Of a stretch of 64,000 nt of DNA, positions 59,501 to 64,000 are shown piece after piece (position 1 is the first letter of the stretch; each line of letters starts with the position of its first letter). A program made the position numbers and the translations under genes. Location of the stretch: positions 4,024,609 to 4,088,608 of the forward strand of contig OZ022583.1 in NCBI GenBank assembly GCA_963669155.1, written 5' to 3'. This DNA is from Arbacia lixula (lineage: Eukaryota; Echinodermata; Echinoidea; Arbacioida; Arbaciidae). A model generated the notes under the pieces. It worked only from the letters and a program-made list of their open reading frames with translations, was not told the DNA's origin and did no database searches.

Positions 59501-61213
59501 TTTGATAATCTCAATACTCTTTATGTGGGTATGTGTGCAATGGGTGTAGGCTAGCATATCATGCAAAACATCTGGAAACTTGGCGGAGCATTTCAAGTCC
59601 CCCATACTTCAACTCTTCATTTCATTACCACTTCCTGGTTTTAAGATGCAACATATTTGTTGCATTGCCCTCGTTAGGTGCAGAACATGTGATTTATGTT
59701 CCAAGGTAATGTGCTATAGGGGTGTACAGAGTTCAGGATCGAACCATAGGGGTCATGCAAAGGCCAGAATTTAATTTAACTTCCTATTTTCTGTTAAAAT
59801 AACATCTGACCAAAAACGTGTTCCATCACTTCGATGACTGACTCTTCAAATTGTATGTTTTTATCTCAGTATCGTGCCATTATTCATAAGCCTAGTAAGC
59901 AGTAGATTGAAGGTTCAAGTCCCGCATGGGCCTTCTTCTTCTTTTCTTTTTCCAAAAAATTGTTTAACCAATCTTATTAGTATGGAAAGAAACAGCGAAA
60001 CAAAGATTATATCATGAATTCAGATTGCTAGAGATTAAGATGATACAATAATTCAACCATTGCATGTGAAACAATATCTTAAATCAATGACTAACACGCT
60101 TAAATGATATAGTGGTACACCGTACAAAGTGCTTTGTTTTACAGAGAGAAAGAGAGATTAAATCCTTTATCCTGGAACTGAGGCTAGCAATCACCGCTCC
60201 TTCAGCATACAGATGAGTTCTTCATCACATTATAATGTTTGAAAATAGCCCATGTTATGTAAATGTCAATAGAAGATAAGATGGTGTGTGTCCGTCCGCG
60301 TGCTAGCTTGGCCAACTTAAACATGTTTGTCTATTTCATGCAGTGTGTCTCCACTGGAGGTTGTTCATTGGACTAATGCCAATGCCAGTAATACATGAGA
60401 TTCCTCTGCAAGATACGTATTCCTTTACCTTCTTTTGAAAAGCATATTGAAGGAGTACATATACTACAGTATACCTCCATGGAGTTGAGAGTGTTTATCA
60501 CTTTTGTTCTCTTGGTAGAATACCAAAATTATTGATTTATGTATGCAATTCTCTGAACTGATTTTGTGCGAGATATGATGTGACAATAAATGTAGTAATG
60601 TACCCCATAATGTCATCCCAACATAAGTTTATAACACGCCTACTAGTGAATGAAATGTATGGAGGCTCAGGGCTATTTTGCCCCTGCAAATACCCCTTTC
60701 CCCCCCCCCCCCCTCACCCCAATCCCCCATGAATAACAAATGTACCCTTGTGAAAATGTGTTCGTTTCTCATAGGGTATGAAGCACCGAACATGCATCAG
60801 GGTTGTTGTTACATGATGTCAGGCTAGTAAAACAGCCACTGTAATTTAATTTGTTTTCCTCTTGATCCCTTCATTGTACGTGAGTACAAGGCTGTGTAAC
60901 TAAAAAGTTTTTGAGAGGGTCATACCTCTTAATGCTATTTGGGGGTTGATAAAAACTGGGCTCCATTGCACAGCTTCTACCAGATTACTTAGTTAAACCT
61001 TTTAAGTGCCACTGTTGCAGTTTGGGCGCAACCAAAACACACAAAGCCCATACGGCTTCAGTTTGCCTGGCACCGAAAGAGCTCTGAAGAGCTGATCACG
61101 TTTTATGTCCAAACCATGTGGCCGTGAGGACACGACTGTCAACAACAAGACATATCACATTAGTTGATAAGTTATCCAGCCACAACACCAAACATTTCAA
61201 CTGGTAAAACTCT
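56561..61213. other. no gene seen
   Basis: Long non-coding stretch with C and A homopolymers at 56955-56970 and 57084-57120, and another C run near 60698-60712. A GGTTCAAGTCCCGC word near 59912 is not in a tRNA context. Confidence 0.4.
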
Positions 61214-61439
61214 TTAAAGGGAATAGACTGTACTTGGAAGAAAAAAGCCTTCAAAAAGATTCGGTCCAAACATCGTGAGGATTTGTGATGTAATCACTTA
61301 TTTCTCCAAATATGGATCATTTGAGGGCAAATAACTTTCAGCAAGTTTCTAAAATGTACAATACATGAATTTAAGACCATTGCTCACGTTCACCTTTTTG
61401 AAGGCTTTTTGTCTTCCCAGTACAGTATATTCCCTTTAA
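61214..61439. mobile_element. TTAAAGG foldback element, copy B (226 bp)
   Basis: TTAAAGGGAATAGACTGTAC at the left, reverse complement CAGTATATTCCCTTTAA at the right, with AAAAAGCCTTCAAAAAG, GGGCAAATAACTTTCAGCAA and ATGAATTTAAGACCATTG. Same family as 29558-29893 but shorter in the left arm. TTAA on both sides. Confidence 0.88.
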
Positions 61440-61544
61440 ACCCATTATGTACAATTGTTTCCATTTGTGTACAAGTAACACACACAAACATGTATCACAT
61501 AGTGCAGTATTTGTTGGCAAAGAAGGAGCTACATTTACTATTAT

Positions 61545-61822
61545 CCTTACCAGGCCTTGTAAACACAATTTGCGTACTACACATCTTCATACCAACTCTT
61601 ACATTACCAGGCCTTGAAAACCCCATTGGCTTACTACACATCTTCATGCCAATAGTAATGAGAGAGTTAACCCTCACATTACCAGGCCGTGAAAACCCCA
61701 TTGGCTTACTACACATCTTCATGCCAATAGTAATGAGACAGTTAACCCATACATTACCAGGCCTAGGATACCTCATTGGTTTTGTACACATCTTCATACC
61801 AATGGTAATGAGAGAGTTAAAG
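61545..61822. repeat. tandem array, about 3.7 units of 74 bp
   Basis: Unit: ACATTACCAGGCCTTGAAAA, CCCCATTGGCTTACTAC, ACATCTTCATGCCAATAG, TAATGAGAGAGTTAACCC. The two central units are nearly identical; outer ones are diverged. Open frames on both strands simply translate the repeat. Confidence 0.9.
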
Positions 61823-62199
61823 ACAGCATTCAAATGTCATGAGTGTTCCTGTTCTTGCTTCACTGAGGCCCTTATCAGTAGCAGTAAAAGGCAGACCCGG
61901 ATTTAATGCCGTTTCCTCATTCTTCCCTCCTGGCCTACTTGGTGATAATCATGTTTTTGTAGACAATTCAACACCAAACCTAAACTCAGGGCTCTAAATG
62001 GTGTTTTTTGTTGTTGTTGCACTGTGATCTTTCTGTTAATATGCCTATTTTCTCTTCCTCATTTATTTCAAAAACATGTCACTAAATGCAATTGTTGAAC
62101 CTGATACTAATCATAAACATACCTCATATTCATGTTTCTGGAACTATATAATTTCTGAAAAATGTTAGCTTTACAGTCAATAATCAGTGTATTCTACAG

Positions 62200-62300
62200 A
62201 CCCCCCCCCCCCGCACCCCCCCCCCCCCCCAAAAAAAAAAAAACCAAACAAACAAACAAACAAACAAACAAAATAAAACAAAACAAAACAAAACAAAACA
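62200..62300. repeat. poly-C / poly-A / (CAAA)n block
   Basis: Two C runs, then an A run, then CAAA and CAAAA units. Low complexity. Confidence 0.9.
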
Positions 62301-62358
62301 CTGATACTGTTTATGGAACTCATTAGTGTTTGATCACAACAAAGGCTTCTGTCTCAAG

Positions 62359-62874
62359 AGGTGCGTCTTCATTAGCTCGAGCTGGGCAAAATAGCGAGCT
62401 TGTTCTGATCCGGCTAGCTAGCCAGATCACGAAATAGCTAGGTATTTGCGTCTTCATTAGCCAGATCAGGCAAAATAGCGAGCTATTTGGTCGAGGAAAT
62501 TTCCCAAGAAATCTTGGGCTAGATGGAGCTAGCTCGAGCTAGTTCGCGAAATAGCTCGAGCTAGTTCGGAGCGTCTTCATTAGCCTGAAAATTTCTCAAT
62601 CCCGGCATGCATCAGCGCCCACGAGGCATTGTTACGTAATAGGTTTTTACACGTGCGTGAATGAGAGCTCACAACCGAAGCCATGCGGTCATGGCCTATT
62701 CCTGTCGCACACTGCTGGTATGTGCGAAACTCGGGATAATTTATGCAACCCGAGCTCGAGCTTACGTATCCCGAGTTTCGAGCTAATGAAGACGCGATTG
62801 CATCTTCAGGCTAGTTCCCCGGATCAGCGAAATAGCTCGCTATTTCGTCTGATCGGGCTAATGAAGACGCACCT
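62359..62874. mobile_element. AGGTGCGTCTTCATTAGC element with internal terminus copies
   Basis: Termini AGGTGCGTCTTCATTAGC and its exact reverse complement. GCGTCTTCATTAGC is repeated internally at about 62447 and 62571, and its complement again near 62783. The inside is rich in AAATAGCGAGCTATTT and GCTCGAGCTAG palindromes. No coding capacity. Confidence 0.85.
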
Positions 62875-64000
62875 AATATGAATTGATAAAGTTTGAAGGG
62901 TTTACTCTCTTAGTACCAAGTCAGGGAATGCTCCATTAGTTTATTACACATTTCACTCACCTATGGCACTGGAAGGGTTAATCCTTGAATCTGATTGGCT
63001 CATATGTGCAGCGTGGCAAAGGTATTAGGTCATGTCCTTTGTCAATGAATAGCAGGAAACCAATCTCATAAAAGTAGTTTCCTGCATTCATATCTCTGTG
63101 TAATCAGTGTGTAGCCAGCGGTCAGTGGACTGACCGGTCAGGATGGTGTCATTGTCTGTCCAAGCCAAGCCAATGTCCAGCTACTATGAAGCACATCTCC
63201 CTTGACCCCTTCTCCACCCAAAGAAGATTCATGTTCACTTCTGACCAGTTCAAAATGCAGAGTTAAATAATTCGGAACAAAATTGTAAATATGTTTGTGG
63301 AGGTTACTTTTCAAGCCTGATGTCTTCAAAACAAACACCCTAAAATGTTCATTCATTTACAGAATGGAGCATACTATCCTTACTACTGTCAAACTGGATG
63401 ACTGCCTAAGATTTCTTTTCAATACCCTGAACTTCGTTTTGTATGATACCAAATGAGGAAATATGATTTTTTTTTTATAAATATGATCTCCTTGAGCCCT
63501 AGTGTATTTGTGTTTTGCTGTCTCAGAGCAACAGATACCTCTAAGATAATACTCCGCTCTGCTTTTTCTGGTCTCTACTTTTCCTCTTTCCTTTCTCACT
63601 GTGCTGTCTTTAAAATACCTGGGCCAAGTCTTATAAAGAGTGGTGATTGATCCGAGTCAATCGCAGGTCCGATCCCATATGATTCATATCAATATTTAAT
63701 CAAATTGTGATCATTTCACAAAATTTTTAACACAGGGCCCTGATGTGAGATCTACACAAACAAATACTCAATGCATTCTTCTTATGGACTACACATGGTG
63801 CATCTCAAGTCATATGATTCAAACTCTTGTATGTCAAAAAAACGTTGGCCTTTTTTTCCGCTTGGTCAGTTTTCATATCCAACATTACATTGGGTTGATA
63901 TGAACTTTTGTCCATGATATTAAGCCATGCAGTGGATAATAATCCGTCAAACAACAGTCGGTTTCATTTCATTCATGAGGGCATTGCAGTTCCAGTATAC
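62875..64000. other. no gene seen
   Basis: AT-rich; 63605-63745 has the GGGCC...CTTATAAAGAGTGGTGATTG / GGGCCCTG repeat type also seen at 18370 and 49485. No exon recognised. Confidence 0.4.

Noticed and set aside
59886..59936. tRNA gene suggested by GGTTCAAGTCCCGC
   Set aside because: No matching A-box, acceptor stem or D-arm at the right distance.
61545..61822. CRISPR-like regular array
   Set aside because: Units are contiguous repeats of about 74 bp with no unique spacers, in a eukaryotic genome.

Overview
This window is eukaryotic nuclear DNA. It is AT-rich and gene-poor, with spliced genes, a TATA-poor promoter carrying NRF1/YY1-type motifs, long microsatellites and very many foldback (palindromic) mobile elements. 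The gene content (UBE2L3 and an FBXO34/FBXO46-type F-box protein), the recurrent TACATGTA words and the density of short inverted-repeat elements suggest a marine invertebrate, most likely a non-vertebrate deuterostome such as an echinoderm. The species call is inference; there is no rRNA or mitochondrial marker here.

Only two protein-coding genes are well supported. (1) UBE2L3 (UbcH7-like ubiquitin-conjugating E2), minus strand, 9310 to 4804, has four coding exons that join in phase to 154 codons plus stop. All catalytic and specificity residues are visible, including the Pro and His that make this E2 cysteine-only. (2) An SCF F-box protein of the FBXO34/FBXO46 family, plus strand, 40578-43337, has its whole 919-residue reading frame in one exon behind a strong splice acceptor at 40479. 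Both belong to the ubiquitin system (an E2 and a substrate receptor), but nothing in the sequence links them functionally. Candidate 5' non-coding exons for the F-box gene, or for another plus-strand gene, lie at 8361-8403, 14872-14985 and about 34700-35088. The first sits behind its own NRF1/YY1 promoter and faces the UBE2L3 promoter.

The rest is repeat-dominated. There are seven copies of one palindromic family of about 215-235 bp (TIR starting CACTACAGCTCAAAGG). A second family (TIR GGCCCGTTCACACAC) has a long copy and an internally deleted copy; the long copy is inserted into the arm of a third foldback element. At least four foldback elements lie between TTAA sites with AAAGG-type termini (piggyBac-like), and a further family carries TTTTCACACTGGC termini. 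A cluster of nested palindromes lies at 38.4-39.7 kb just upstream of the F-box gene. Tandem duplications occur at 18.4, 20.8, 21.6, 46.3, 51.7, 55.6 and 61.5 kb. No transposase, CRISPR array, rRNA or convincing tRNA gene was found. The most useful leads are the head-on promoter pair at 8.3/9.3 kb, the nested and palindromic DNA, and the hairpin in the F-box 3' UTR.
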